Positions 16,942-26,701 of a stretch of 64,000 nt of DNA are shown here, piece by piece (positions within the stretch are counted from its first letter, which is position 1; each line of letters opens with the position of its first letter). Both the position numbers and the translations under genes were made by a program. The stretch comes from Halococcus hamelinensis 100A6 (GTDB lineage: Archaea > Halobacteriota > Halobacteria > Halobacteriales > Halococcaceae). The DNA is taken from assembly GCF_000336675.1 (NCBI RefSeq), contig NZ_AOMB01000035.1:19161-83160 (forward strand), written 5' to 3'. The notes below the pieces were generated by a model. That model did no database searches. It saw only the letters and a program-made list of their open reading frames with translations, and was not told the DNA's origin.

Positions 16942-17399
16942 CGTGAGCCTCTGCAGTTTCGCACCGGCTGTTCCCTTTCGAACGCTTCGGCGGCGGAGTA
17001 GGGTAGTTTCGACCGGAACCGCTCATACCATCGGGCGGTGAATCGAAGCCATTCGAACCATCGTCTTCCGAACTGCGACGCCGATGCTCTCCGGTCGCTC
17101 GACGGCTTGGCTCCAGTCAATGTGGCCGCCGAGAGCGGGAACCATCGATACTTCTGGCATGACACTTTACAAGCAGGTATTTCTGGAATCGGATTACTCG
17201 TCGTCTCGACCCGTTACGTGGATACTTCCCTCAGCATCGGCCGAATCGTGTCACTGCTCGGTCGCGGCTACAGAACCGTCTCCAAGGCGATCAGCGACGA
17301 AAGAGAGTGATTTTGGCTTCGTAGTCCGTGGAGTTCACAGCGGCAACCAATGAGTACCGCGTTGTCGCTAGGAGCAACTACACACGACGTGGTTCGTAC
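16942..17399. other. Intergenic region between convergent genes
   Basis: About 460 bp separate the transporter stop from the MoaF stop (convergent). Frames in both directions are open in places, but none has a recognisable family or promoter. No clear terminator hairpin was seen. Confidence 0.35.
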
Positions 17400-18224
17400 T
17401 TAGCGGATGGAGGGAGTTACGTTGAGGGGCTCTGCGTGGGCTCCCATCGGAATATTGACCGCGTTCTCGAAGTCGTTCTTGTCGTCGCAGAGCATCTTTC
17501 CAGTCGTCTTCAGCGCCCGCAGGTCGATGAGGATCACTCCGATCACGGGGAGAACGATCTCACCCCAGACGAGCAAGTAGAGGGAGTCAGCGATCTCGTA
17601 GTAGGTACAGGGGGTGGCTTCCGCGATATCCTTTTCCTCACCTTCCAGACAGTGCCATACGAAGCACCCGTCGTTGAGGTAGATGTGTTCGTATATGCTG
17701 TTGTCGCTGTAGGTGTACTTTACTCGCTTTCCCGTCAGCTCGTTCGTTCTCCCGTGGAGCTCGGCCGAGTCGGTGAACGGCTCATCGATGGTCGCAGACC
17801 GGACCTCGTACTCACCCGCTGACAACGACTCATCGGCCATCGCGTTTTCGAGCAGCAACGTCGGCATTTCTTCCTTCGAGGAAGGGATGGTGGCGGTAAC
17901 CGCCGTTGCGACTCCCCGTTCGAAATCAAGCGACAGCGAGACAGACGTTCTCTCCTCGTCCGTTTTCATGAAGTCTACGAAGTATATCTCCTCCCTCGGT
18001 AGCGTCGCATTGTAACTCCCTTCTGCGCTTTCTTCCCCTCCGGTACCACCCATGACAGTCCATTTCAGCGTCTCACCGTCGATGAACTCGTATCTCACCG
18101 ACGAGTCGTCTTCGAAGTTGAGGGTGAACTCCCTTCCCGAGAGCGAATCAGTGGCCTCCATCCGATTCGCACCGTAGCCTTCGGCTATATCGCCCATCGG
18201 CACCCAGTTTGATGAACCAGTCAT
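17400..18224 (-). CDS. moaF: MoaF family protein (monoamine-regulon associated)
   Basis: A 274-aa soluble protein with the two MoaF domains. The N-terminal one contains FTLNFEDDSSVRYEF, LKWTV and EIYFVDFMKTDEE. The C-terminal one contains LTGKRVKYTYSDNSIYEHIY, CFVWHCLEGEE, TYYEIADSLYLLVWGEIVLP and LRALKTTGKMLC. MoaF was named from the Klebsiella monoamine regulon and is mostly known from proteobacteria; its biochemical role is not settled, and despite the name no molybdenum cofactor genes are nearby. The amine oxidase gene 1.4 kb away on the same strand fits the monoamine link. The ATG at 18224 is preferred to 18257 because the latter lies inside the TATA-like box. Confidence 0.8.
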   Translation of the reverse strand: MTGSSNWVPMGDIAEGYGANRMEATDSLSGREFTLNFEDDSSVRYEFIDGETLKWTVMGGTGGEESAEGSYNATLPREEIYFVDFMKTDEERTSVSLSLDFERGVATAVTATIPSSKEEMPTLLLENAMADESLSAGEYEVRSATIDEPFTDSAELHGRTNELTGKRVKYTYSDNSIYEHIYLNDGCFVWHCLEGEEKDIAEATPCTYYEIADSLYLLVWGEIVLPVIGVILIDLRALKTTGKMLCDDKNDFENAVNIPMGAHAEPLNVTPSIR

Positions 18225-18254
18225 GCTATCGTACACTCGGGTAGAGAGAACGAT

Positions 18255-18265
18255 CATATATAAAA
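18255..18265 (-). promoter_or_regulatory. TATA-like box for moaF
   Basis: On the minus strand ttttatatatg is centred 36 nt before the ATG at 18224, predicting a leader of roughly 9 nt. Confidence 0.5.
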
Positions 18266-18795
18266 CTATCCTTCATACGAACGTCGTTGAGTCCAGAGAT
18301 CGTTCGTTTCCCGACTGATCTGACCAGAGTTTGCACGACGTAGCCGGAATAGCCGCCCGAGTCGTGCTGCCCGACGGTCGTCGGGTAGCCCACACTGTCG
18401 ACGAGAAGTTCCGTTTCGATGCGGTCACAACGTTTCTCGGGTTCCGAAAGGGATGCGTCGGCAGAGCGCGACTCACCAGCACGAGCCCCGAACACACGTA
18501 AACCGTCTCGACCACGAGTGGTTCGGTGAATGCCACCGGTCGTAATCCCTTCGGCTACAATTGCCCTAGTGTTTAATCTCCCTGGATACGTCTGTCGTCC
18601 ACGAACGACTGGACCGGATCCTGTCGATTCGTACGGAATCGCTACCGGGTTTTGAACCTCCCTTCGAATCGTTGCCAAGGACGAATGTCCGAATCGGTAC
18701 TCGGATTCTGAGAGAGACGGTAGCGAACCCGCGCTCACCTCATCCTACATACCACTACAGGAAACCTTAATGTTCTCCGTCCAGATTCGTCCAGC
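18266..18795. other. Intergenic region between divergent moaF and iclR
   Basis: About 530 bp separate the moaF promoter from the iclR start. A plus-strand stretch near 18330-18490 is open and protein-like (RVVLPDGRRVAHTVDEKF), but it has no start and no recognised family. The region probably holds control sites for the divergent genes; none can be named. Confidence 0.3.
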
Positions 18796-19608
18796 ATGAA
18801 CGAAGAAGGCGACAACATCATCAAAACCACGGCAAGATCCCTCGACTTATTGAATGCAATAAAAGACAGTGGAGGGGCTACTGTAGCGGAGCTAGAAGCG
18901 CAAAGCGACCTGAATAGAAGCACGATATACAAACACCTCAATACGATGGTTGAGATGGGATATCTCACTACCAGAGGTGATGAATACTTCCCAGGCTACG
19001 AACTCTTTCACCTGGGTGAGTTCGTGAAGAAGCGCGTGGTCAACTATCGAAGGATCAAGCGTAAAACGGACGAACTGAAGGAGACGCTACCGGAGCAGGT
19101 CGAATACGGACTGGAATCGAACGGACTTATCGTCGGATATCTACCGTCCACGGAGTACGACTCGGGTCTGTTTCGGGACCTCACGGAGGATGGCAAGAAA
19201 AACGTCGTCGACTATGCGGGGAGCAAGGCCTTCATGCATTCCAATGCGCTGGGCAAAGCGCTATTAGCACAAAAGAGCGATGGGGAGATCGAGGAGATAA
19301 TTGCGAGATATGGTCTTCCAGAACAGGCCAAGAAGACCGTCACATCACCCGACGAACTGTTTAGGGACATCGATGTGATCAGAGAGCAGGGGTACGCGAC
19401 CACCGACGAAGAATGGGACAACGGGCTGAGAGAAGTCGGGATAGTCGTCGAACCCACAGAAGGGGTCGTGCTCGGTGGATTCAACGTGTTCGGACCGGTG
19501 TACAAGATCGACGACCGTCGGTTGAACGAGGAGCTGCCAAGAGTACTGAGAGAGTACGTGGCCGAGTTGGAGGAGGATATCGTCGAAGATTGGGAACAAA
19601 GCGAATGA
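18796..19608 (+). CDS. IclR family transcriptional regulator
   Basis: A 270-aa regulator. The N-terminal winged helix (residues about 8-70) has TARSLDLLNAI, TVAELEAQSDLNRSTIYKHL as the recognition region and MVEMGYL. The C-terminal IclR effector domain has FMHSNALGKALLA, GLPEQAKKTVTSPDELFRDI, IREQGYATTDEEWDNGLREVG and a ligand-pocket segment GFNVFGP. IclR proteins bind catabolic intermediates and control adjacent genes. It sits between moaF (divergent) and the amine oxidase (convergent), so control of the monoamine genes is likely. Codon use is more AT-rich at the 5' end than in its neighbours. Confidence 0.92.
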   Translation: MNEEGDNIIKTTARSLDLLNAIKDSGGATVAELEAQSDLNRSTIYKHLNTMVEMGYLTTRGDEYFPGYELFHLGEFVKKRVVNYRRIKRKTDELKETLPEQVEYGLESNGLIVGYLPSTEYDSGLFRDLTEDGKKNVVDYAGSKAFMHSNALGKALLAQKSDGEIEEIIARYGLPEQAKKTVTSPDELFRDIDVIREQGYATTDEEWDNGLREVGIVVEPTEGVVLGGFNVFGPVYKIDDRRLNEELPRVLREYVAELEEDIVEDWEQSE

Positions 19609-19647
19609 GCTGCGGATTCGACTAGTGTCTTCCCGAGTTACTCCTAT

Positions 19648-21651
19648 CTACCCGCTCTCATGGTCCGGTACGTCCTGATTCCGAATGGCGTGTTGCGGTG
19701 GAACGTCGATCGCGGGGCTTTCTTCGAAGAAGTTCGTCGGCTGGAGTTTGAAACTATAGACCTGAGCCGGAAGGATCGGCCAATCTTCCGGCCGTGTGAC
19801 GTGGTTCATCCCGAGCGTATACCAGAGCACGATGTCTTCCTCTTCGAGGTTTCGGTCCGCTTCGGTCCATTCGGGAAGCCCGGCCCCACCAGGGTGTTGA
19901 TTCGGGTAATCGCCGGCCGGGAAACGCTCGCTCTCCCGGAACGGCGTCGCCCAGAGATGATACTTGATGAACCCGGACCGTTTCATAACACTCGAATCGG
20001 ACTTCATGGGTGCCTTGACGTTTCCGCTGGGCATCAAGCGATAGCTAGTCGGTCTGTTGAGCCGATTGGTTTCTTGTGCATTGACGATCTGCCAGTATCG
20101 GCCGTTCAAGGGATCGATCAGGTCTTTCGCTTCCCCCTCGGATGTGATCTTTTCACGATCGGCGTAGTACGCGTTTCCACCCGGGTTGAGTGTCTCCTCG
20201 TCTACCTCCCCCATCGGATCAAGTCCTTCGGGACCGCTCGGCACTGGCTGATTTTCGACCCGGTAGAGCGAGTTCGGCCCATCGTCGATGTTCATGTCGA
20301 GTCGGAAGTTGAAGAAGTGCTGGTGGATGGGGCCAGCGAGCTGTGGGGCTACGAGTTCTTTGTATCCGGACGGGTCCTCGTCGGCACCCACTGCGCTCAC
20401 GCTGTTGATCCCGGTCAAACGAACTTCCACTTCGATCGAGGCGTCCTGATAGAAATACCAGTTGAAGATATAATCGTAGTTCCCGACGGCTGCAACGAAC
20501 GAGACGACGAGCCGTCGCCGTCGTCTGACCTCGCTGGAGTCGGTACGCCAGTCACTCCGTTCCCAAAGCGTACCGTTGTCCTCTTCGTGGAGACAAATAG
20601 CGTTCTCCAAGATGTTTACCTCTCCGTTGACGGTGTTCATAGCGGCATCCCAATAATGCATTTCACCCAGGCAATCACATCCGTTCGAGAGGGATTTGGC
20701 GAGACGACCAATGTTGTACTCCCCGATATCCATCACTCCTTTGAAACGGTCGTTGACCTCCGGGTCGCCATAGGGAACGGACATCTCCGCACAGGAGGCC
20801 CTGTCGATGATCGACCGGACTTCACCCTCGTCTTCGTATCCGATGTTGTGGAGGACGAGTCCCTCACGTTGAGTCCAGCCGACCCGCATGTGCCAACCCT
20901 GCCACTCTAGCTTGCGACCGTTGACTTCCCAGCTAGGGCCGCCGGGCTGGTCGACGTTGTATGCAGTTACGTCGTCCCGGAACTCGACGTCGTCTTCCCG
21001 ATAGGCCATTTCCTCGGGCGGGAACGGGCTATTGTCATCCGGTGGTCCATAGTCCACAACCTTCACGACGTCCATTCGATCCAGATCGACGAACGTGTGG
21101 AGTCCAGTAACCGGCCGTGAGTAGCCCTCGTCGCCGTCCTCCCCGCTCGACCGCAAGTACGTCAACCCATGTGCCAATCGCTTCGACCGGTCTACGTCTT
21201 CGGGTATGAACTCGTAGCCAGCCGCCCAGGGGTCGACCATACCGAGTCCGGGGTCTTCGACGCCCCGCTCTCTCAGGGCATCTCGCCATTCCTCATTGGA
21301 TTTCACCGTCTCCTCACAGGCCACGAACTCCTCGATGGTGAGGGAGGGTTGAACCCCCTCCATGTGGTTCCAAGAATCGACCGAGTCCTCCGTGAGGGAG
21401 ACTATCGCTTCGACCGTTTTGCGATCCGAGCTGTCACGGATGACGATGCGTGCTTTCCGCTCCGGTTCTTGGTTCTCGTTCTCGTACGCAGCAAGGGCCT
21501 CCTTACTGGGTTCCGAGAGTTCTATCTTGATATAGCGGCTTTCCTCGCCGATGGCTTTCTCGCCCGTCAGTATCGAAACTGCTCCATCGATCTCCTCTCC
21601 CGTGAGCGGGTCTAGCGGGTGGTGTTCTGATGACCGCTGGCCTTGCACCAT
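19648..21651 (-). CDS. Copper amine oxidase (primary-amine oxidase)
   Basis: A 667-aa topaquinone enzyme that oxidises primary amines to aldehydes with release of ammonia and hydrogen peroxide. The TPQ precursor is Tyr392 in VGNYDY; the catalytic base Asp308 is in MDIGEYNIG; the copper ligands are His443 and His445 (PIHQHFFNF) and His617 in LGMNHVTRPEDWPILP. No signal peptide is visible, so it acts in the cytoplasm unless modified. The start at 21651 lies 28 nt after a TATA-like box; the open frame 20 codons longer overlaps that box. A catalase or peroxidase is not nearby. The aldehyde product could go to the aldehyde dehydrogenase at 24.6 kb. Confidence 0.95.
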   Translation of the reverse strand: MVQGQRSSEHHPLDPLTGEEIDGAVSILTGEKAIGEESRYIKIELSEPSKEALAAYENENQEPERKARIVIRDSSDRKTVEAIVSLTEDSVDSWNHMEGVQPSLTIEEFVACEETVKSNEEWRDALRERGVEDPGLGMVDPWAAGYEFIPEDVDRSKRLAHGLTYLRSSGEDGDEGYSRPVTGLHTFVDLDRMDVVKVVDYGPPDDNSPFPPEEMAYREDDVEFRDDVTAYNVDQPGGPSWEVNGRKLEWQGWHMRVGWTQREGLVLHNIGYEDEGEVRSIIDRASCAEMSVPYGDPEVNDRFKGVMDIGEYNIGRLAKSLSNGCDCLGEMHYWDAAMNTVNGEVNILENAICLHEEDNGTLWERSDWRTDSSEVRRRRRLVVSFVAAVGNYDYIFNWYFYQDASIEVEVRLTGINSVSAVGADEDPSGYKELVAPQLAGPIHQHFFNFRLDMNIDDGPNSLYRVENQPVPSGPEGLDPMGEVDEETLNPGGNAYYADREKITSEGEAKDLIDPLNGRYWQIVNAQETNRLNRPTSYRLMPSGNVKAPMKSDSSVMKRSGFIKYHLWATPFRESERFPAGDYPNQHPGGAGLPEWTEADRNLEEEDIVLWYTLGMNHVTRPEDWPILPAQVYSFKLQPTNFFEESPAIDVPPQHAIRNQDVPDHESG

Positions 21652-21673
21652 ATGTTTTTGACCGTCAGCGTAT

Positions 21674-21683
21674 GGTATATATG
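21674..21683 (-). promoter_or_regulatory. TATA-like box for the amine oxidase gene
   Basis: On the minus strand catatatacc is centred about 28 nt before the ATG at 21651, consistent with a leaderless mRNA. Confidence 0.55.
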
Positions 21684-21779
21684 TTTCCCTCAACCCAGCA
21701 TCGACCGCCACCCACGGTAGTTCTAGGACGACGAATGTTCCATTCTGGAATGCCTGAACTGCTCGGGGAACGCTGGTTG

Positions 21780-22160
21780 TCGAGGCGGAGTATCCCCCGA
21801 AAAACGTGCTTCAGCATTTCACAGCCAGGTTCGTGATGTGTTCGTCTTTGTAACTGAAACGCGCTCGGGTAGTGCGTGAACTCGTCCTTCGGAACGCCTC
21901 GATGGGCAAGAGACACGAGTCAGTGGTGTTACCGTGACTGTCGTAGGTATTCGCATGAACTTCATCGTCGATGTACTCGTTGTCCAGGTGAGTGACTGCT
22001 CGCAGCGAAACTGCTCATCGTCCAGCGGATCGTATGCTCGGAACCGATTCGTGTAGACCGCAGTGATTCCTTTTAGCGGGCCAAGAAACGAGTCCGAGTC
22101 GCTGATCCGTCCACTGGTTTGACCGGGTCACGTACCACTTTCCGGCCCCGCGGTCGATGA
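21780..22160 (-). pseudogene. IS1595-type haloarchaeal transposase, decayed
   Basis: Minus-strand fragments in different frames resemble the C-terminal half of a haloarchaeal IS1595-family DDE transposase, in the right order: VYTNRFRAYDPLDDEQF (about 22058-22005), LDNEYIDDEVHANTYDSHGN (about 21988-21927), then after a frameshift SLAHRGVPKDEFTHYPSAFQ (from about 21915) and LKHVFRGIL. Several expected residues are lost. The element separates the amine oxidase from the amine/amino-acid permease. No terminal repeats were recognised. Confidence 0.6.
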
Positions 22161-22640
22161 GGACGAAAGCAGATCCGCGGTATTCCCCACCGAATTCGGT
22201 ACAGCCGACGGAAACATCCTACCGGGAGATACTTCCGAGTCGCCCCTGCCCGCTACCCTTTCGCGGTCGCACCACGAACGATCTCTCCACAAAATCGATC
22301 AGTGACTCCGAGTCCCACTGTGCCGAGGAACCTCAGTCCGTTTGGAGCCGTCGAGCAGTGACGGGCTATCTCGAAATAATAGACAGGAGAGAGCGATTGT
22401 AACAGGAATATGACCGTCATTCTAAGAGCGTAATCTATCATATTGAGATCATCGGGACCCGTTTGCGTGGTATACTGTGTCGATTCGATCGACACGAGAA
22501 CGGTGCCGATAAGTCAGGACACGTCGAGAGTACGACCGAATGGCGAAGAAGTGTCAGTTGCGGTACTGACGGTGGTCGAGTCGATGCCGCGCCGCCCGAG
22601 TGCCGTAGGGCGGTCGCTACCGATAGGGACCAACGACCAG
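22161..22640. other. Intergenic region without recognised gene
   Basis: About 480 bp upstream of the permease promoter. A minus-strand frame (22253-22495) could be the eroded N-terminal part of the transposase remnant, but no motif supports this. The box ggatttaag at 22642-22650 probably serves the permease gene. Confidence 0.3.
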
Positions 22641-22684
22641 TGGATTTAAGTGTGTGGAATATGCTGGTAACGTATAGCACGACA

Positions 22685-24022
22685 ATGTCCGACAAGAAAT
22701 CGGAGCTTCGAAGTGGACAGTTAGGGTTCTGGACGGCGGTAGCCGTGGGGTTCGGGATGGTTACGTCATCGACTACCCTATACGTGGCGGGAAATACGGT
22801 CGGCCAGATCGGGTCCGGACTGATAATAAGTATGCTGATAGCATTCGTATTCATGATACTGGCTGCTCTGGGCCTCTCAGAGCTCTCGACGATGTACCCC
22901 GTCGCAGGTAGCTTTACCACATACGCAAAGAACGCCTTCGGGTCCAGCGCTGGTGTGGCGATAGGATTGATATATTGGCTGGTGTTCGTCGCTCTCGCAT
23001 CCGAGGCCAACATCGTTGGACACATTCTGAATTACGTGTTCCCGGGATTCCTCCCGTGGCAAGTGTGGGGGACGCTGTTGGTCGTTCTATTCGTAGGAGT
23101 CAATATTCTCGGGATCAACTGGGTAGGGAAAACAGCGGCTGTATTGTTGGGATTACTCGCAGGGGTGATCGTGCTACTCTCGCTTCTGCAGATAGGAGGG
23201 TTCGGGGCCGCACAGTTCGATCCGTCCGAGCTAACCTGGACCCAAGCAGGGTGGAGCCCTATCCTGTCCTTCGTGCCCTTCGCCGTCTGGCTGTTCGTGG
23301 GATGGGAAGTTCTCGGTCCGCTCGCAGAGGAGGTGGAAGACGCCGAGAACACCCTGCCCAAAGCCATGATCACGGTCGTCGTCTTGGTTTTCCTAGTTCG
23401 GGTTCCGTTCATTATCGCAATGGACGGTTCTGTGGGTGCTGACGCGCTAGCTCAGTCGCCGTTCCCCCAAGTGGTCGCGTTCGAAGCCTTCTTCGGTGCA
23501 ACGGGGATGTGGATAATGGCGATCATCAGCTTTCTGGCAACCGGCGCGACTTTCAACGCGGTTCTAGCGGGCACGTCACGGCAACTCTGGAATCTGGGAC
23601 GAGAGGGCTACTTACCAGGGGTGCTGGGACATCTAAATCCACGATTCAAAACTCCGGACGTCGCGTTAGCTCTAACTGGAGCGATCGTTTTGGTTCTGCT
23701 GTGGGCCGTGACGCTCCCGACCGTGCTCATTAATGCAAGCGCCAATCTATTCATCATCGTCTATATTACGGTGTCAGCATGTGTGATCGTGCTCAGATAC
23801 AAGAAACCGGACCAGGAGCGGCCCTTCTATGCAGGTGGTCCCGAAGCGCTCCCGGCCGTCTCCGTCGTGGGAATCATCGGCCTCACTCTTGCGTTGCTCT
23901 ATTCCGGCAACAGGGTACTCGTCGTCACTCTCGCGGTTGTAGTCGTTGTACTCGTCATTTCGTACGTCACGACGAGGTTCTCGACACGAGACCGTCAGAA
24001 CACGGGCGTCGAAGGAGAATAA
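22685..24022 (+). CDS. APC superfamily amino acid/amine permease
   Basis: A 445-aa, 12-helix secondary transporter of the amino acid-polyamine-organocation superfamily. The helix 1 signature is LGFWTAVAVGFGMVTSSTTLYVAG (unwound glycine region), helix 2-3 is SELSTMYPVAGSFTTYAKNA, and helix 6 is VPFAVWLFVGWEVLGPLAEEV with the conserved acidic end. GTSRQLWNLGREGYLPG and the YKKPDQERPFYAGG loop are also typical. The ATG at 22685 is preferred because it follows the TATA-like box (22642-22650) by about 38 nt; an ATG at 22661 is in frame. Its position between the amine oxidase and the aldehyde dehydrogenase suggests import of the amine or parent amino acid. Confidence 0.88.
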   Translation: MSDKKSELRSGQLGFWTAVAVGFGMVTSSTTLYVAGNTVGQIGSGLIISMLIAFVFMILAALGLSELSTMYPVAGSFTTYAKNAFGSSAGVAIGLIYWLVFVALASEANIVGHILNYVFPGFLPWQVWGTLLVVLFVGVNILGINWVGKTAAVLLGLLAGVIVLLSLLQIGGFGAAQFDPSELTWTQAGWSPILSFVPFAVWLFVGWEVLGPLAEEVEDAENTLPKAMITVVVLVFLVRVPFIIAMDGSVGADALAQSPFPQVVAFEAFFGATGMWIMAIISFLATGATFNAVLAGTSRQLWNLGREGYLPGVLGHLNPRFKTPDVALALTGAIVLVLLWAVTLPTVLINASANLFIIVYITVSACVIVLRYKKPDQERPFYAGGPEALPAVSVVGIIGLTLALLYSGNRVLVVTLAVVVVVLVISYVTTRFSTRDRQNTGVEGE

Positions 24023-24635
24023 GAGCTCCCCGGCCCTCTTCGTTCGGTCCGCTACCGATGATGTTCAACAGATCCGTCTCCGAGGAGTTGCGACGGAGTA
24101 CATTGAGCGCCCGAACGAACGGAATTCGTCGAAGCGGGTTGGCCGTACACAGAGAACTCCGGTAACTGCTCGAGGCACGCTCGTCGCTGCACTCCCAACG
24201 TGTTGCACTCGACGAACGGTAGAGGGAGCCTGCCGGTGACGAGAAGGTCCCGGCTTCACGGTCGGTCCAGCGCGGAGCAGTGGTTAACCGCCGATGCTCA
24301 TTGCCGCGTCAGTCTCCGTGCTCGTCGGGCCCTCGACAGCCTGCCGTCCGTTGGACCTCTGAACAACCCAGTTCGAGAGCGCCGGCGAGGGCATCCTCGG
24401 AGATGGAGTTCTCGTTCAGGGAGAGAAGGCATCCACTTTCCTTCGTGGGTGAAGTCGGTAGTTGGCACGACAACAGCCTGCGGATCTCCATCGACGGTCG
24501 TTCGGTTCATTGACGACGGAGGTCATCCGTTTTCACGAACCCCAGCGAAGTATCAAATTCTTTCGGACTATGTCTCGCTATCTCCAACAGACCAACCACA
24601 GCCCGAATACGCGTCCGTTTCTCTATGCGTTACTA
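24023..24635. other. Intergenic region with a possible IS6-type transposase crumb
   Basis: No intact gene in about 610 bp. At about 24256-24291 the plus strand reads RSSAEQWLTADAH, close to the C-terminal block of IS6-family transposases; nothing else of the element is recognisable. The permease and the aldehyde dehydrogenase converge on this region. Confidence 0.3.
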
Positions 24636-26168
24636 CTATCCGAGGTTGATATTTATCGCCTTCGTCTGTGTGTATTCGTCTATCGCCTCCGCCGCGTTCT
24701 CCCGTCCCTGGCCGGATTGTTTGTATCCACCGAACGGCTGTCCAGCCGAGACGTCATTGTAGTGATTCACCCAGACGACACCCGCTTCGAGGCGACGTGC
24801 TGTTCGGAGTGCCTTGGTGATGTCATTGGTCACGATCCCGGATGCAAGCCCGTAGTCGACGTCGTTTGCCAACTGGATGGCCGTCTCCTCGTCGCTCCAG
24901 GAGAACGTTTCGACGACCGGGCCAAATATCTCCTCTTGGACCGCGGAATGGCTGTGTTCCAACCCATCGATGATCGTGGGCTGATAGAACGAGCCCTGTT
25001 TCAGGGAGTCGTCCTCCGGCTGCTGACCGCCGATGACGATGTTCGCATCGCTATCAGCAGCGGCATCCACGTATTCTGCTGTGCGGTTCACCTGTTCTTG
25101 GGAGACCTTCGGGCCCATATCCGTTTCCTCCAGTAGCGGATCGCCGATTTCGAGGCTGCTAGCAGCGTTAGCGAACGACTCGATGAATTCATCGCTGATC
25201 GCCTCGTGGACCAGAATTCGAGAGCCTGCCGCACAGCATTCACCCTTGTTGAAGAAGATGGCCATCATCGCGATCTCCACTGCTTCTTCGACTTCCGCAT
25301 CCGGATAGATGATAACGGGGCTCTTCCCACCCAGCTCCAGTGTTACCTTCTTCACATCATCGACCGCATTTCTCGCGATCTCTTTGCCCACCTCCGTCGA
25401 CCCAGTAAACGAAAGCTTGTGGACATCCGGGTGTGCCGAGAGCGGTGCGCCGGCCTCTTCGCCATACCCAGTGACAACGTTTATTACACCGTCGGGAACG
25501 ACCGCATCACCGAGCTCGAGCAGCTTGAGGATGGAGAGCGGCGTTTCTTCGGAAGGCTTCAAGACGATCGTGTTTCCAGCTGCCAGTGCCGGACCGATCT
25601 TCCAGATAGCTATCAAGAGCGGAAAGTTCCACGGAACGATGCCCCCAGTTACGCCGTACGGTTCACGTACTGTGAAGACTTGTTTTTCCCGGTCGAACAG
25701 GTCATCGGTGGGGATCGTCTCACCGGTAACCATCCGTGCCGCCGCCGCATTGTAGGTGAGGTGGTCGACGACCAGCTCCATATCGCCCATGGCTTCAGTG
25801 ATGGTTTTGCCAGTGTCCAGCACCTCGAGCGTCGCGAGGGTTTCCTTGTTGTCCTGAACTATCCGTGATAGGGCGGAAAGCACTTGCTGTCGGTCACCCG
25901 AAGAGTAGTTCGACCACTCCGTCTCGAACGCGGTCTGTGCTGCTTCGACCGCGCGGTCGATGTCTGCTTCGTTTCCGGCGGGTACTTCGGCCAAGACCGC
26001 TCCCGAGGTGGGGTCGTAGGTTTCGATCGTCTCTTCGGAATCGCTCGCAACCCATTTCCCGCCGATGTAGTGGGTCAAGTGGGCTGGGAGGCTATCGTTT
26101 GCAGCGTCCCGATGTCGCTGCTCGATCGGTTCACTACCGTCCGGTTTGGAATCTTTTTCCGCACTCAT
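24636..26168 (-). CDS. NAD(P)-dependent aldehyde dehydrogenase (betaine-aldehyde/aromatic aldehyde type)
   Basis: A 510-aa enzyme oxidising an aldehyde to the acid. Catalytic residues are in place: Asn181 in VPWNFPL, general base Glu278 in LELGGKSP and nucleophile Cys312 in NKGECCAAGSR. The coenzyme loop is FTGSTEVGK. The N-terminus carries about 30 extra charged residues before the family core (HYIGGKWV). In its neighbourhood the likely substrate is the aldehyde released by the copper amine oxidase. The Rieske protein gene lies 149 bp upstream on the same strand and may be co-transcribed. Confidence 0.93.
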   Translation of the reverse strand: MSAEKDSKPDGSEPIEQRHRDAANDSLPAHLTHYIGGKWVASDSEETIETYDPTSGAVLAEVPAGNEADIDRAVEAAQTAFETEWSNYSSGDRQQVLSALSRIVQDNKETLATLEVLDTGKTITEAMGDMELVVDHLTYNAAAARMVTGETIPTDDLFDREKQVFTVREPYGVTGGIVPWNFPLLIAIWKIGPALAAGNTIVLKPSEETPLSILKLLELGDAVVPDGVINVVTGYGEEAGAPLSAHPDVHKLSFTGSTEVGKEIARNAVDDVKKVTLELGGKSPVIIYPDAEVEEAVEIAMMAIFFNKGECCAAGSRILVHEAISDEFIESFANAASSLEIGDPLLEETDMGPKVSQEQVNRTAEYVDAAADSDANIVIGGQQPEDDSLKQGSFYQPTIIDGLEHSHSAVQEEIFGPVVETFSWSDEETAIQLANDVDYGLASGIVTNDITKALRTARRLEAGVVWVNHYNDVSAGQPFGGYKQSGQGRENAAEAIDEYTQTKAININLG

Positions 26169-26317
26169 GGTCCGCTTCAGGCGTGCGGCCCTGAGAGACT
26201 TAGTTCTTTCTAGTAGAAGGTGACAGTTACGGACGTGTACGTCGTTAGCAACGACGGTCAGAGAGGGGTATAGTAACTAGAGCGGAGGGCGAACAAGACA
26301 GCCGAGAGGACCTTCCG

Positions 26318-26701
26318 CTACGTCTTCCTCTCCCCGACACACACGATACCGTCCTCCACGACGACTTCGTAGGTGGGAAGGACGATATCGCTGTTTGCGA
26401 GGTGCTCTCCGCTCTCGAGTTCGTACGACCATCCGTGCCAAGGACACGAGATGATACATTCGTCGTCGTCGAACTCCCGGTTCACTCGTTTGCCGGGTTC
26501 TTCGAACTCAGCGACCAGTTTCTTGCCAGTGTCACCAGTACAGACAGGCCCACCGTCGTGTAAGCAGTAGTTCTGGAGTGCGTAGTAGTCGCCTTCTACT
26601 TGGAGAACGCCGACTTCGGTACCATCGATCTCGACGAACTCCCGGTCTCCGTCCTGAAACTCCTCCTCCGGTTTGACGTGGACGAGCGATGTACTGCTCA
26701 A
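26318..26701 (-). CDS. Rieske [2Fe-2S] ferredoxin
   Basis: A 127-aa soluble Rieske protein. Cluster ligands are Cys46 and His48 (NYCLHDGGP) and Cys86 and His89 (SCPWHGW). The spacing between the two boxes (37 residues) is longer than usual because of an acidic insertion (VNREFDDDEC). Such proteins carry electrons to ring-hydroxylating oxygenases, or form part of nitrite or other reductases. No oxygenase alpha subunit is encoded nearby. Its ATG overlaps the amidohydrolase stop by 4 bp (ATGA), so the two are translationally coupled. Confidence 0.92.
   Translation of the reverse strand: MSSTSLVHVKPEEEFQDGDREFVEIDGTEVGVLQVEGDYYALQNYCLHDGGPVCTGDTGKKLVAEFEEPGKRVNREFDDDECIISCPWHGWSYELESGEHLANSDIVLPTYEVVVEDGIVCVGERKT

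Noticed and set aside
19660-20910. 416-codon open frame on the plus strand
   Set aside because: It is antisense to the copper amine oxidase with intact TPQ and copper sites.
24256-24291. An IS6-family transposase gene
   Set aside because: Only about 13 residues resemble the family; the surrounding frames do not continue the match, so it is noted as a possible crumb and not called a gene.
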